Shown here in pieces: positions 54,144-63,163 of a stretch of DNA of 64,000 nucleotides (positions within the stretch are counted from its first letter, which is position 1; each line of letters begins with the position of its first letter). The position numbers were made by a program, and so were the translations under genes. A model generated the notes under the pieces. The model did not search any database. It was not told where the DNA came from and worked only from the letters and a program-made list of their open reading frames with translations. The stretch is from Hyphomicrobiales bacterium (GTDB taxonomy: Bacteria; Pseudomonadota; Alphaproteobacteria; Rhizobiales; Methylopilaceae). Where the stretch lies: contig JALHQA010000002.1 of assembly GCA_022842205.1 (NCBI GenBank), forward strand, positions 124,001-188,000, read 5' to 3'.

Positions 54144-54485
54144 ATGGGCGTTCTCTGGGAAGTCGGCCTCGCGGATTTCATCATCGTCACTTTGGTGCTC
54201 GGTGGCGGCGCGGCCTTCATGACGGGGCGCGCGGTCGCCCGTTCCTGGGAGCCGGTCGCCAAGGCCATTGCGTGGATCGTGCTGCTCACCTGCGCCGTGC
54301 GCTTCATCCATTTCGCGCTGTTCCACGGCACCTTGCTGTCAATGCATTATTACCTGGTCGATTTTGTCCTTCTCGCGCTGGCGGCGGTGCTCGGCCATCG
54401 CCTGACCCGTTTCCGGCAGATGACCCGCCGCTACGCCTGGGCCATCGAGCCGTCCGGTCTGTTATCCTGGAGACAGCGCGGCTGA
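54144..54485 (+). CDS. Small membrane protein linked to the liv operon (DUF6867-like)
   Basis: 113 aa, TM segments, between livF and the SBP gene, start just after the livF stop. Confidence 0.6.
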   Translation: MGVLWEVGLADFIIVTLVLGGGAAFMTGRAVARSWEPVAKAIAWIVLLTCAVRFIHFALFHGTLLSMHYYLVDFVLLALAAVLGHRLTRFRQMTRRYAWAIEPSGLLSWRQRG

Positions 54486-54595
54486 GGAACCGGGCTTCCC
54501 CTTTGGCAAAAGGCATGCAGAATGGGCAACCGAGCGGACTGACCGCCGAAGTTGCAAGACTTCAAAAACTACATCTGATGAAGGAGTGATGGGGC

Positions 54596-55819
54596 ATGAA
54601 CCACAAGATGCTCGCGGGACTGCTGCTTTGCAGCACGCTCGCCCTGGCCGGTTGCGGCGAACAGCAGAGCTCGGAAAGCGAAGCTCCGGCGACGCCGCCC
54701 GCAACCAGCGAAATGGCCCCTCCGGCCTCGACCCCTGCGGCTGAAGCGCCGGCCGCGCCTGCCGCTTCCGGCGGCACCGTGAAGATCGCGCTCCAGGGTC
54801 CGATCACGGGCTCCGAAGCGACCTTCGGCAAGCAGATGCTCGACGGCGCCAAAGCCGCCGTGGCTGACATCAACGCCGCCGGCGGTGTCAACGGCCAGCA
54901 GATCGAACTGCTGATCGAGGACGACAAGTGCGACGGCACGGAAGCGACGTCGGTCGCCAACCGTGTCGCCGGCTCCGGCGCCGTGTTCGTTGCCGGTTCC
55001 TACTGCTCGGGCGCCTCGATCCCGGCGTCGGCCGTCTACGCCGAGTCGAACATCGTTCAGATCTCGCCGGCCTCGACCAACCCGAAATTCACCGACCAGC
55101 GCCCCGGCCCCGGCATCTATCGCGTCTGCGGCCGTGACGACCAGCAGGGCCCGACGGCGGCGAAGTACATCATCGACAACTTCGCCGGCAAGAACGTCGC
55201 CGTGCTGCACGACAAGTCGCCCTACGGTGAAGGCCTCGCGCTCGAAACGCAGAAGGCGCTCGAAGCCGGCGGCCTCACGCCGGTCCTGTCCGACAGCTTC
55301 AACAAGGGCGACACCGACTTCTCGGCGCTGGTCTCGAAGCTCAAGCAGGCAAATGTCGATCTCGTCTATACCGGCACCTACCACACCGAAGCCGGCAACC
55401 TCGTGAAGCAACTGCGTCAGCAGGGTGTGCAGGCTCCGATCATGGCGGGCGACGCGCTCGTTTCGCAGGAGTTCTGGACGATCGCCGGCAATGACGGCGA
55501 AGGCACGCTGATGACGTTCTCGCCCGATCCGGCGAAGGACGCGGACAACGCCGAGATCGTGAAGAAGTTCACCGATGCGGGCGTGAAGCCGGAAGGCTAC
55601 GTACTCTACACCTACGCCGCGATCCAGGCCTGGGCCGATGCCGCCAAGAAGGCGGGCTCGACCGATCACGCCGCGGTCGTGAAGGCGCTCGACGAAGGCA
55701 CGTTCCCGACGGTCATCGGCGACATCGACTTCGACGACAAGGGCGACGTCACCCTTCCGGGCTATGTCGTCTACAAGTGGTCGAACGGCTCCTACGACTA
55801 CGTCACGCCGACCAACTGA
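54596..55819 (+). CDS. Branched-chain amino acid ABC transporter substrate-binding lipoprotein
   Basis: MNHKMLAGLLLCSTLALAGCGEQQ lipobox; VKIALQGPITGSEATFGKQMLDGAKAAVADINAAGGVNGQQIELLIEDDKCD. Confidence 0.92.
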   Translation: MNHKMLAGLLLCSTLALAGCGEQQSSESEAPATPPATSEMAPPASTPAAEAPAAPAASGGTVKIALQGPITGSEATFGKQMLDGAKAAVADINAAGGVNGQQIELLIEDDKCDGTEATSVANRVAGSGAVFVAGSYCSGASIPASAVYAESNIVQISPASTNPKFTDQRPGPGIYRVCGRDDQQGPTAAKYIIDNFAGKNVAVLHDKSPYGEGLALETQKALEAGGLTPVLSDSFNKGDTDFSALVSKLKQANVDLVYTGTYHTEAGNLVKQLRQQGVQAPIMAGDALVSQEFWTIAGNDGEGTLMTFSPDPAKDADNAEIVKKFTDAGVKPEGYVLYTYAAIQAWADAAKKAGSTDHAAVVKALDEGTFPTVIGDIDFDDKGDVTLPGYVVYKWSNGSYDYVTPTN

Positions 55820-55850
55820 TCTCCGTACGCACCTCGCGTACCAACAGCAG

Positions 55851-55885
55851 CACCCGCTCCGGTCTCCGGGGCGGGTGTTTTTTAT
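55851..55885 (+). terminator. Rho-independent terminator of the liv operon
   Basis: CACCCGCTCCGG-TCT-CCGGGGCGGGTGTTTTTTAT. Confidence 0.85.
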
Positions 55886-55887
55886 CT

Positions 55888-55969
55888 GTCATCCCGGGCG
55901 CGCGTAGCGCGGTCCGGGATCTTTGCCGGGTGAGATCTCGGATAATCGCTTCGCGATTTCAGGGACGAC
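55888..55969. repeat. Palindromic extragenic repeat (GTCATCCCGGGC... type)
   Basis: GTCATCCC...GGGACGAC ends; CCCGGGCGCGCGTAGCGCGGTCCGGG and AATCGCTTCGCGATT hairpins. Confidence 0.65.
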
Positions 55970-55971
55970 GC

Positions 55972-56703
55972 CTACCCCAGCTTCCCGAATACCGGAAAAG
56001 TCTCCAGCAGCCAGAAGCTCATCCGCGACAGCCAGCCGGTCAGAAAGGCGATGCCGACAAGCACCAGCAGCACGCCGATGATCTTCTCCACCCGCCCGAG
56101 ATGCTTGCGGAAGCGCGAAAGGAAATGCGTGAACGGCCCCATCGCGAAGGCGGCCAGAATGAACGGCAGGCCGAGCCCGGCGGCATAGAGCGCCAGAAGC
56201 CCCGCCCCGCGCGTCACCGTCGCCTCGCCTGCGGCAAGCGTAAGTACGGTGGCCAGCACCGGCCCGATGCAGGGCGTCCAGCCGAAGGCGAAAGCGAGGC
56301 CCATCACATAGCCGCCCCAGATGCCGACCGGCTTCGCGGGATTGAAGCGCTTTTCGCGGTAAAGGAAGGCGAGCTTGAAGAGGCCGATGAAGTGCAGACC
56401 CATGACGATGATCGCGGCCCCGGCGAGCACCGTCAGCCATTCCAGATGCTGGCGCAGCACCGCGCCGAACACCGACGCCGTCGCGCCGAGCAGCACGAAC
56501 ACCGTGCCGAAGCCGAGCACGAAGAGGCTTGCGGTCGCCAGCGCGCGCCGCACCACCACGCGGTCCGGCTGCCGCTCCTGCAGCTCGTCGAGCGTGGTTC
56601 CGGCGAGGAAGCTCAGATAGGCCGGCACCAGCGGCAGCACGCAGGGCGTCAGGAAGCTCAGCATCCCGGCAAGGAAAACGAGTGGAAGGTTGATTTCGGC
56701 CAT
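55972..56703 (-). CDS. ccdA: Cytochrome c biogenesis protein CcdA
   Basis: VFLAGMLSFLTPCVLPLVPAYLSFLAGTTL...GLAFAFGWTPCIGPVLATVLTLA. Confidence 0.93.
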   Translation of the reverse strand: MAEINLPLVFLAGMLSFLTPCVLPLVPAYLSFLAGTTLDELQERQPDRVVVRRALATASLFVLGFGTVFVLLGATASVFGAVLRQHLEWLTVLAGAAIIVMGLHFIGLFKLAFLYREKRFNPAKPVGIWGGYVMGLAFAFGWTPCIGPVLATVLTLAAGEATVTRGAGLLALYAAGLGLPFILAAFAMGPFTHFLSRFRKHLGRVEKIIGVLLVLVGIAFLTGWLSRMSFWLLETFPVFGKLG

Positions 56704-56899
56704 GAAGGGGCTGGTTCCGGCGGGCGGCAAAGTCTCCGGAGCTTGTATCCGCTCTCTCCGGCAGAAACCAAATAGCTCCGGCTTCAACTCGCCGTGACAC
56801 CCGATGCGGCGGACTGCCGCTTCCGTGGGCCGGCGCCGCCTGAGCGGTCCGCATTGGTCCGAAATCGTGGCTGCGGCGTCTAGTCGTTTGATTCAGTGG

Positions 56900-57038
56900 T
56901 CTCATTTAGCTAAACGGAACCATCGAACGGACCCGGTGAGAATCCGGGTGGCTCTTCCGGCCGCCAATCCGCCGGACCACGCAAAAGATCATGATGTGCC
57001 GATGGCGTCCTGCGCCGCGCCGTCATGCTGCGGTTTCC
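56900..57038 (+). promoter_or_regulatory. Candidate structured leader of the sulP gene
   Basis: ACCCGGTGAGAATCCGGGT hairpin followed by GGCTCTTCCGGCCGCC; palindrome TTTAGCTAAA. Confidence 0.3.
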
Positions 57039-58526
57039 ATGAACTTCATGTCTTCCTACGCCCGTGAATGGGCGCCCAATGTCACGCGCGAACTGTTGGC
57101 GGGCACCGTCGTCGCGCTTGCGCTTATTCCCGAAGCCATCGCTTTTTCCATTATCGCCGGCGTCGATCCGAAGGTCGGCCTTTATGCGTCATTCTGCATA
57201 GCCGTCGTCACGGCCTTCGCGGGCGGCCGTCCCGCGATGATCTCGGCCGCCACAGGCGCCATGGCCCTCGCGATGGTCACCCTGGTGAAGGATCACGGCG
57301 TCGGCTATCTGTTCGCGGCCACGATCCTCACCGGCATTATCCAGATCATCGCCAGTGTCATCCGGCTGGGAGACCTCATGCGCTTCGTGTCGCGCTCGGT
57401 CGTCACCGGTTTCGTCAACGCGCTGGCAATCCTGATCTTCCTCGCGCAGATGCCCCAGCTGATCGGTCAGGGCACGACCGTCTATGTAATGACGGCGGCA
57501 GGACTGGCCATCATCTACGTTTTTCCGTTCCTTACGAAGGCAGTGCCTTCGCCGCTGATCTGCATTGCGGTCCTCACGGCTGTCTCGATGTATCTCGGGC
57601 TCGGCGTGAACAAGGTCGGCGACATGGGCGCCCTTCCAAGCGAGTTGCCATGGATCGCGCTGCCCCAGGTCCCGCTGACGCTCGAAACGCTCATGATCAT
57701 CCTGCCTTATGCGCTGACGCTTGCGATGATCGGGCTTCTGGAAAGCCTTATGACCGCGGCGATCATCGACGAGATGACCGACACGACGTCGAACAAGAAC
57801 AGGGAATGCGCGGGTCAGGGACTGGCAAACGTAACTGCCGGCTTTTTCGGCGGCATGGCCGGCTGCGCGATGATCGGCCAGTCGGTCATCAACGTCACCT
57901 CGGGCGGGCGTGGCCGGCTTTCCACGTTCTGGGCCGGGGCGTTTCTGCTCTTCCTGATCGTCGTTCTCGGCCCTTACGTTTCGCAAATCCCGATGGCCGC
58001 GCTCGTCGCGGTCATGATCATGGTGTCCATCAGCACGTTCCAGTGGCGTTCCCTGAAAGCCTTGATGACGAACCCGCGGAGCTCAAGCTTTGTGATGCTT
58101 GGCACGGTCGCGGTCGTCGTCTTCACCCACGATCTGGCCAAGGGGGTCTTGTTCGGCGTCATCCTGAGCGGTCTGTTCTTCGCCCATAAAGTCACGCGAT
58201 TCTTCGGCGTCGCATCGGACCTCGATGCCGAATCCGGCGTGCGCACATATCGCGTCACAGGCCAGATCTTCTTCGCGACCGCCGAAGCTTTCCACTCGGC
58301 CTTCGACTTCCGCGAGGAAGAGCTGAAAGCCGTCGTCATCGATCTGCACGCCTCTCATTTCTGGGACATAACCAGCATAAGCGCGCTGGACCGCGTGGTC
58401 CTGAAGTTTCGCCATCACGACATTCCCGTCGAGATTGTCGGCATGAACGAGGCGACCGCAAGTATGGTCGAACGTCTGGCGACCTACACGGACGAGTCGG
58501 TGACGCTGATGCCGCTCGGGCATTAG
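57039..58526 (+). CDS. SulP family inorganic anion transporter with STAS domain
   Basis: [40 protein letters not shown]-terminal STAS-like [30 protein letters not shown]. Confidence 0.93.
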   Translation: MNFMSSYAREWAPNVTRELLAGTVVALALIPEAIAFSIIAGVDPKVGLYASFCIAVVTAFAGGRPAMISAATGAMALAMVTLVKDHGVGYLFAATILTGIIQIIASVIRLGDLMRFVSRSVVTGFVNALAILIFLAQMPQLIGQGTTVYVMTAAGLAIIYVFPFLTKAVPSPLICIAVLTAVSMYLGLGVNKVGDMGALPSELPWIALPQVPLTLETLMIILPYALTLAMIGLLESLMTAAIIDEMTDTTSNKNRECAGQGLANVTAGFFGGMAGCAMIGQSVINVTSGGRGRLSTFWAGAFLLFLIVVLGPYVSQIPMAALVAVMIMVSISTFQWRSLKALMTNPRSSSFVMLGTVAVVVFTHDLAKGVLFGVILSGLFFAHKVTRFFGVASDLDAESGVRTYRVTGQIFFATAEAFHSAFDFREEELKAVVIDLHASHFWDITSISALDRVVLKFRHHDIPVEIVGMNEATASMVERLATYTDESVTLMPLGH

Positions 58527-58540
58527 CGAATTAACGCAAT

Positions 58541-59377
58541 TCAGAGCGGCGTGCCGCCGTTCACATGCACGACCTGTCCGGTGATGTAGGAGGCCTCCTC
58601 CGTCGCCAGGAACAGGAACGCCGAGGCAACCTCGTTGGGCTGCCCGGCGCGCCCCATCGGCGTGTCCGTACCGAATTTCGCGACCTGCTCCTCGTCGAAG
58701 CTCGCCGGGATCAGCGGCGTCCAGATCGGCCCCGGCGCCACCGCATTGACGCGGATGCCCTTGTCGGCGAGCTGCTGCGACAGCGACCGCGTGAACGTCA
58801 CGGCGGCGCCGCGCGTCGCCGAATAATCGACGAGAATTTTATGTCCCTCGAACGCCGTGATCGACGCGGTGTTGAGGATCACCCCGCCTTTCTTGATGTG
58901 CTTCAGCGCCGCGCGCGTCACGAAAAGATAGGAGAAGATGTTGCTGCGGAAGGTGCGCTCGATCTGTTCGGGCGAAATGTCGGCAAAATCCTCGACGACA
59001 TGCTGCTCTGCGCAGTTGTTCATGAGGATGTCGATCTTGCCGAATGTCCTGACGGTCTCCTCGACCGCGCGATCCGCCTGCTCGGCGAAGCCCAGATCGC
59101 CCGTGATCGCCAGCGCCTTGCGCCCGCGTTTTTCGATCAGGCTCTTCGTTTCCTCGGCGTCCTTGTGTTCCTCGAGATAGACAAAGGCGATGTCCGCGCC
59201 CTCCTCCGCGAAGGCCAGCGCGGTCGCGCGCCCGATTCCGGAGTCGCCGCCCGTTATCAGCGCGACCTTGTTCTTGAGACGGTCGGTGCCCTTGAAGCGT
59301 GGCTCGAAATCCGGCGGCGGCACCATCTTGTATTCACGGCCGGGCTGGTGGTCCTGTTTCTGCGCGGGCTGGCCCAT
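58541..59377 (-). CDS. SDR family oxidoreductase (YghA-like)
   Basis: MGQPAQKQDHQPGREYKMVPPPDFEPRFKGTDRLKNKVALITGGDSGIGRATALAFAEEGADIAFVYL. Confidence 0.92.
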   Translation of the reverse strand: MGQPAQKQDHQPGREYKMVPPPDFEPRFKGTDRLKNKVALITGGDSGIGRATALAFAEEGADIAFVYLEEHKDAEETKSLIEKRGRKALAITGDLGFAEQADRAVEETVRTFGKIDILMNNCAEQHVVEDFADISPEQIERTFRSNIFSYLFVTRAALKHIKKGGVILNTASITAFEGHKILVDYSATRGAAVTFTRSLSQQLADKGIRVNAVAPGPIWTPLIPASFDEEQVAKFGTDTPMGRAGQPNEVASAFLFLATEEASYITGQVVHVNGGTPL

Positions 59378-59439
59378 CTCTGTTCTCCCTTTGCGGGTCA
59401 ATCAAGGGATCAGCCTTTTGTTCCCCGCGCGCATTTTCG

Positions 59440-59464
59440 GGAACCAGGACGGCCTGGCGCCATT
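59440..59464 (+). promoter_or_regulatory. EcfG-like promoter of microprotein copy 2
   Basis: GGAAC-N16-CATT, 22 nt before the ATG. Confidence 0.35.
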
Positions 59465-59485
59465 GGTCTTATGAAGGAGAAAGCG

Positions 59486-59557
59486 ATGCCTGGTATTTTG
59501 ATGTGGCTGATCGGGATTCCCATTCCCATTATCATTTTGCTCTACCTCCTCTTTTGA
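59486..59557 (+). CDS. 23-aa hydrophobic microprotein MPGILMWLIGIPIPIIILLYLLF
   Basis: SD AAGGAGA; 20/23 identical to the 42744-42815 product; own terminator. Confidence 0.8.
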   Translation: MPGILMWLIGIPIPIIILLYLLF

Positions 59558-59562
59558 GGAGC

Positions 59563-59600
59563 GTCCCCGCCTCGATCTTGGAGGCGGGGACTTTGTATTT
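59563..59600 (+). terminator. Terminator of microprotein gene copy 2
   Basis: GTCCCCGCCTC-GATCTTG-GAGGCGGGGACTTTGTATTT. Confidence 0.8.
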
Positions 59601-59649
59601 ATGTCAGTGAAGGACCATGATATTCCGCAGGGCAATCCGCACCCCGGGA

Positions 59650-61050
59650 CTACTCCTTCCCCACTGGCGGCGGGGTCCATGAACCATCGATAATCGAAGT
59701 TTGCGGCCAATACGCCCGCAGGTAGAGCGAGAAGTCAGTTTGGGGAGCGGGCAGCCAGTTGGCCACCTTGTCATTTGAGGGGCGGGCCGCCTGGACATAA
59801 ATGGTAAGCGATCCGTCGTCGTTGTATTTGAGCGTCTTGTTCTTGGTGCCGAGTGAATAGCGGTTGATGTCGTTTGGAACGAAGAAGTGATGCGCGTCAT
59901 AAAGGGTCAGCGACCAGAAGCCATATACTGGAGGCGTCTGATCTTTCGGGAACGTGATGGTGTATACGTTGCTGCCGTTCAGGCGCGCGCCGGAATCGTC
60001 GAGATCCTGATAAAGATATTTCGTCTCGGCTGGCGCATTTACCAAGATATTGGACTTCGCGACTGCGGTACGCGCAAAATAATCCGTCCCGAACGCCGCA
60101 TTATTCGATGTGGTGCTCCAGTTGTTGGCAAGTTGGATGCCCCAATTGCGAAATTGCAGCAGTGGACTAATCAGTTCCTTTTCGGCCTTTTGTGCTTCGT
60201 CCGTCATCGCCGCCCTCAGGCTGGGGTTGTTCTGAGCCGCCGCCAGCACCGCGTTGATTTGTGCGTATCTCGCTTCTTCGCCGGGCAGAGGCGGTGCGTC
60301 TTTCAGCACGGCTGGAAGCTCGCCGAAGAATTTCTCGGGAAATACCCAGCGCGCTTCCTCGGAGCCGCCTTCGCCGGAAGGATTTCCGAGATTGGGCATC
60401 GTCCGCCAGTCATGTGTCTTCATTTTTCCGTCGAACTCCGCGAGCGGATAAATATCGATTTCAGATAGAACCTTTTGGATTGCCTCCCTGTCTTCCGGCG
60501 TATCGTCAAGAAACACGCGGGGAACAACAAAAGCGGTTCCTGTCCGCGTGCGGAAGACTTGTGTAATCCCTTTTGGAACCTCGCCGCGCCAGTCGTCGCG
60601 TGCAAGCAAGTAGAAGCCCGGCTGTGTCCCGTACATCTTTCCGATCGTCGCGAACCCATCCGTACGAAGATCAACGACCTGATACACCCAAAAGCGGTCA
60701 CCGAAATCCGGCACCTGAACCACGACGGGAGTTTCGTCCAATGCAGCGATACCAGCGCCATATGCGACGTCTTGGTTCGGGCATGCGACCCAACGTTGAT
60801 CCGGTTTCACATAGTCGCTGAGCATTACCATCATGTTCAGTGGCGCGAAGGGCAGCACACCATTCATCAGCCCGGGTTTGGATGCTTCGTTGAAAGCAAG
60901 CCGACGGTTATAGATGTTCATCATCGGCCATGCCCAGAAGTACGTGTCGCGCGCGACCATCCGGGCATAACCCTCCGTTATCTTTACGTCCGGGTCTGGT
61001 GCTGGTGGCATCGCAGCGGACCAATTCGGTGATGGCGCGACGGCTTTCAT
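59650..61050 (-). CDS. DUF1254/DUF1214 domain protein
   Basis: MVARDTYFWAWPMMNIYNRRLAF...PNQDVAYGAGIAALDETPVVVQVPDFGDRFWVYQVVDLRTDGFA...YGFWSLTLYDAHHFFVPN. Confidence 0.87.
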   Translation of the reverse strand: MKAVAPSPNWSAAMPPAPDPDVKITEGYARMVARDTYFWAWPMMNIYNRRLAFNEASKPGLMNGVLPFAPLNMMVMLSDYVKPDQRWVACPNQDVAYGAGIAALDETPVVVQVPDFGDRFWVYQVVDLRTDGFATIGKMYGTQPGFYLLARDDWRGEVPKGITQVFRTRTGTAFVVPRVFLDDTPEDREAIQKVLSEIDIYPLAEFDGKMKTHDWRTMPNLGNPSGEGGSEEARWVFPEKFFGELPAVLKDAPPLPGEEARYAQINAVLAAAQNNPSLRAAMTDEAQKAEKELISPLLQFRNWGIQLANNWSTTSNNAAFGTDYFARTAVAKSNILVNAPAETKYLYQDLDDSGARLNGSNVYTITFPKDQTPPVYGFWSLTLYDAHHFFVPNDINRYSLGTKNKTLKYNDDGSLTIYVQAARPSNDKVANWLPAPQTDFSLYLRAYWPQTSIIDGSWTPPPVGKE

Positions 61051-61061
61051 TTCCTGCCTCC

Positions 61062-62477
61062 TTACTGGGCGGCGAATTCTTCTGCGTCCGGCAATACCCA
61101 TTTCTTCTCGAAGAAGTCCGGCTTCGGCCCATACGCACGAAACATCAATTCGAATTTCCGCAACGGATCGGTCGGAACCCAGTTTGCTTCCTTGCCGGCG
61201 GGCGCTTTCGGTCCGAAATAGAGGTCGACGGAACCGTCTGGATTTTTTTGCACCTCGGCGGCGTTCGAGGCGCGGCTTGCACGGTCCATGTTCCGAACAA
61301 GCCCATGCGTCTGCCGGTCATAGACGGTGACCGACCAGTACTGATCGACCGGCGCGTTCGGCGGCACGGTCAGCTTGTAGGTATTGGCACCGTCGAGCGT
61401 CTCACCGTCCTTGTCCTTGGGCGTGAGCAGATAGAACTGCCCGGTACCGAGACGCTTGAGCCCGATATAGCCGAGCGTGTAAATCACGCCGCGCAGATCG
61501 GTCGGATATGTATCGGGGTCGGCGTAGCCTGAAGAAACGGCCTTCGCCAGCTCAGGCACTCCGCCTGGCCGCCAATGCGTTCCCGCGAAAAACGGGTCCC
61601 AGCCGGCCTCATACCGCGCGTCCAGCCATGCCTTCGCCTCCACCGCCGCGGCATCGAACAGAAGGCGCGTCTCGGTGTCCGGCTTGAACGGTTTTCCCTT
61701 CTCGATTCCAAGCGTGCGGAGCGGATCGATCATCGCCCGGTCGCGCGCGATCCACGGCTCCGTCTGCACGATCCGGTTCAGATGCTCGAAAAATGTCGAG
61801 TCGAAGCGGATTGTGGAATCGAACAGCACGTCCTTTGCATCGGTAAATACAGTAGCTGGCGGATTGGCTGCCGCAGATAACGGATAGACCTTGACTGTCT
61901 TACCGTATTCGATGGACTCCGCTACATCGGCGTCGCTGTGGCTCGCCATGTTGGAGCGGATTAAGGCGTACCCTGAATAGGTATCCGACTGAAGCGGCGT
62001 AAAGCCGTCGGGGACGGAACCCGAAAATCCGGGTGGAAGGACTACGAACTTGCCGCCCGCCCCCTTGTCGGCGCCCAGCAGCCCCACATCTTCCAGCGGC
62101 ATCTGCCATAGCGTCACGATATTGCCGTTGAGCGAACCACTGTCCCCCGCGGGCGGAACGTCGATAACGAACGGTCCCTCGCGCGTATCGAAGAACGTCA
62201 TGAAGTAGATCGTGTCGGGGTTCGGCGTCAGCGTCTGGTTTTTCCAGTCGAGCGCGCGGCCCCAATAGACCACCTGGCCGATCTTGCCGTCGGTCTGCGT
62301 CAGCATTTCCTGCAGCATCAGGTCGTAATTGACCGCCGGCATCCCCCAGATCACCGCTTCCACCGCGCGGCGCTCGATAGCACGCCAGTTCAGGTCGTCG
62401 GGTTCGAAACTCTGGGCCAATGCAGTGGACGCCGCGAGCGCAAGGGCAAGCGCACCGCCAAACAACGCGCGTTTCAT
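61062..62477 (-). CDS. Secreted DUF1254/DUF1214 domain protein (paralogue)
   Basis: Signal MKRALFGGALALALAASTALAQ; AVEAVIWGMPAVNYDLMLQEM...NPDTIYFMTFFDTREGPFVIDVPPA...DQYWSVTVYDRQTHGLVRN. Confidence 0.87.
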   Translation of the reverse strand: MKRALFGGALALALAASTALAQSFEPDDLNWRAIERRAVEAVIWGMPAVNYDLMLQEMLTQTDGKIGQVVYWGRALDWKNQTLTPNPDTIYFMTFFDTREGPFVIDVPPAGDSGSLNGNIVTLWQMPLEDVGLLGADKGAGGKFVVLPPGFSGSVPDGFTPLQSDTYSGYALIRSNMASHSDADVAESIEYGKTVKVYPLSAAANPPATVFTDAKDVLFDSTIRFDSTFFEHLNRIVQTEPWIARDRAMIDPLRTLGIEKGKPFKPDTETRLLFDAAAVEAKAWLDARYEAGWDPFFAGTHWRPGGVPELAKAVSSGYADPDTYPTDLRGVIYTLGYIGLKRLGTGQFYLLTPKDKDGETLDGANTYKLTVPPNAPVDQYWSVTVYDRQTHGLVRNMDRASRASNAAEVQKNPDGSVDLYFGPKAPAGKEANWVPTDPLRKFELMFRAYGPKPDFFEKKWVLPDAEEFAAQ

Positions 62478-62564
62478 GGGATTCTCCGGGACATGGCGTG
62501 ACGGGACACTGTAGACGCGGCGATTGGGTAAGGCCGTTACGTAACAGTTACAGAACTTCTTTTC

Positions 62565-62593
62565 TTGACTTTATTCCTATGACCTGCTACACA
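62565..62593 (+). promoter_or_regulatory. Housekeeping-type promoter of ncRNA copy 2
   Basis: TTGACT-N17-TACACA; same -35/spacer string as copy 1. Confidence 0.6.
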
Positions 62594-62598
62594 GGGCG

Positions 62599-63062
62599 TG
62601 CTTTCGGTCACGGAGGGCGCGGTCATGAGGCGTTCTGGTTGCGGATCGGAAGTGCGGTGTTCGGCGAGGGGGTCGCTCCCTGAACCGAACGGCCCAAGGC
62701 GTGCGGTCCCGGCGGGCTCAGTACACCCGCCACAGGAGACCCCTGCGGTCGGCCGGCCCGTTAACCTCCAAACCGGGAGGCTAGAGGCTGGCACGGGGTC
62801 CCGTTAGTGGAGGCTACAAAGCTAAGCCTCCAGGGGCGAGCACGCAGCAAGCCGAAAAGACACCGTGCGCGGGACGCCGGAAGAACGGCTTCCCCGAGGT
62901 GAGTACCCAATTGATGTGGTCTTTCACTCTCTGACCACATCGCCGAGGGAGCGGCCAATCTCCCGGCGTCCCGCGCGCCCCTCCATTTCGGAGGGTGACG
63001 AGAGGACGAGGACCCGCCGGGGCGCAGAGCCCCGCGCATCGCATCCCTCCCAAACCGGAGAA
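62599..63062 (+). ncRNA. Candidate novel structured RNA, copy 2
   Basis: Paralogue of 26613-27040; 14-bp perfect stem 62867-62880/62963-62976; covarying hairpin 62913-62921/62933-62941. Confidence 0.7.
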
Positions 63063-63163
63063 CAACGTCGTGCACGCATGCCTAGAGGAGACGTTCCCAG
63101 AACTACCATCTTGCGTACCCCCCTCCACCGGCCCACATTTCCTGCTGGATCGGAGGAATCGCG

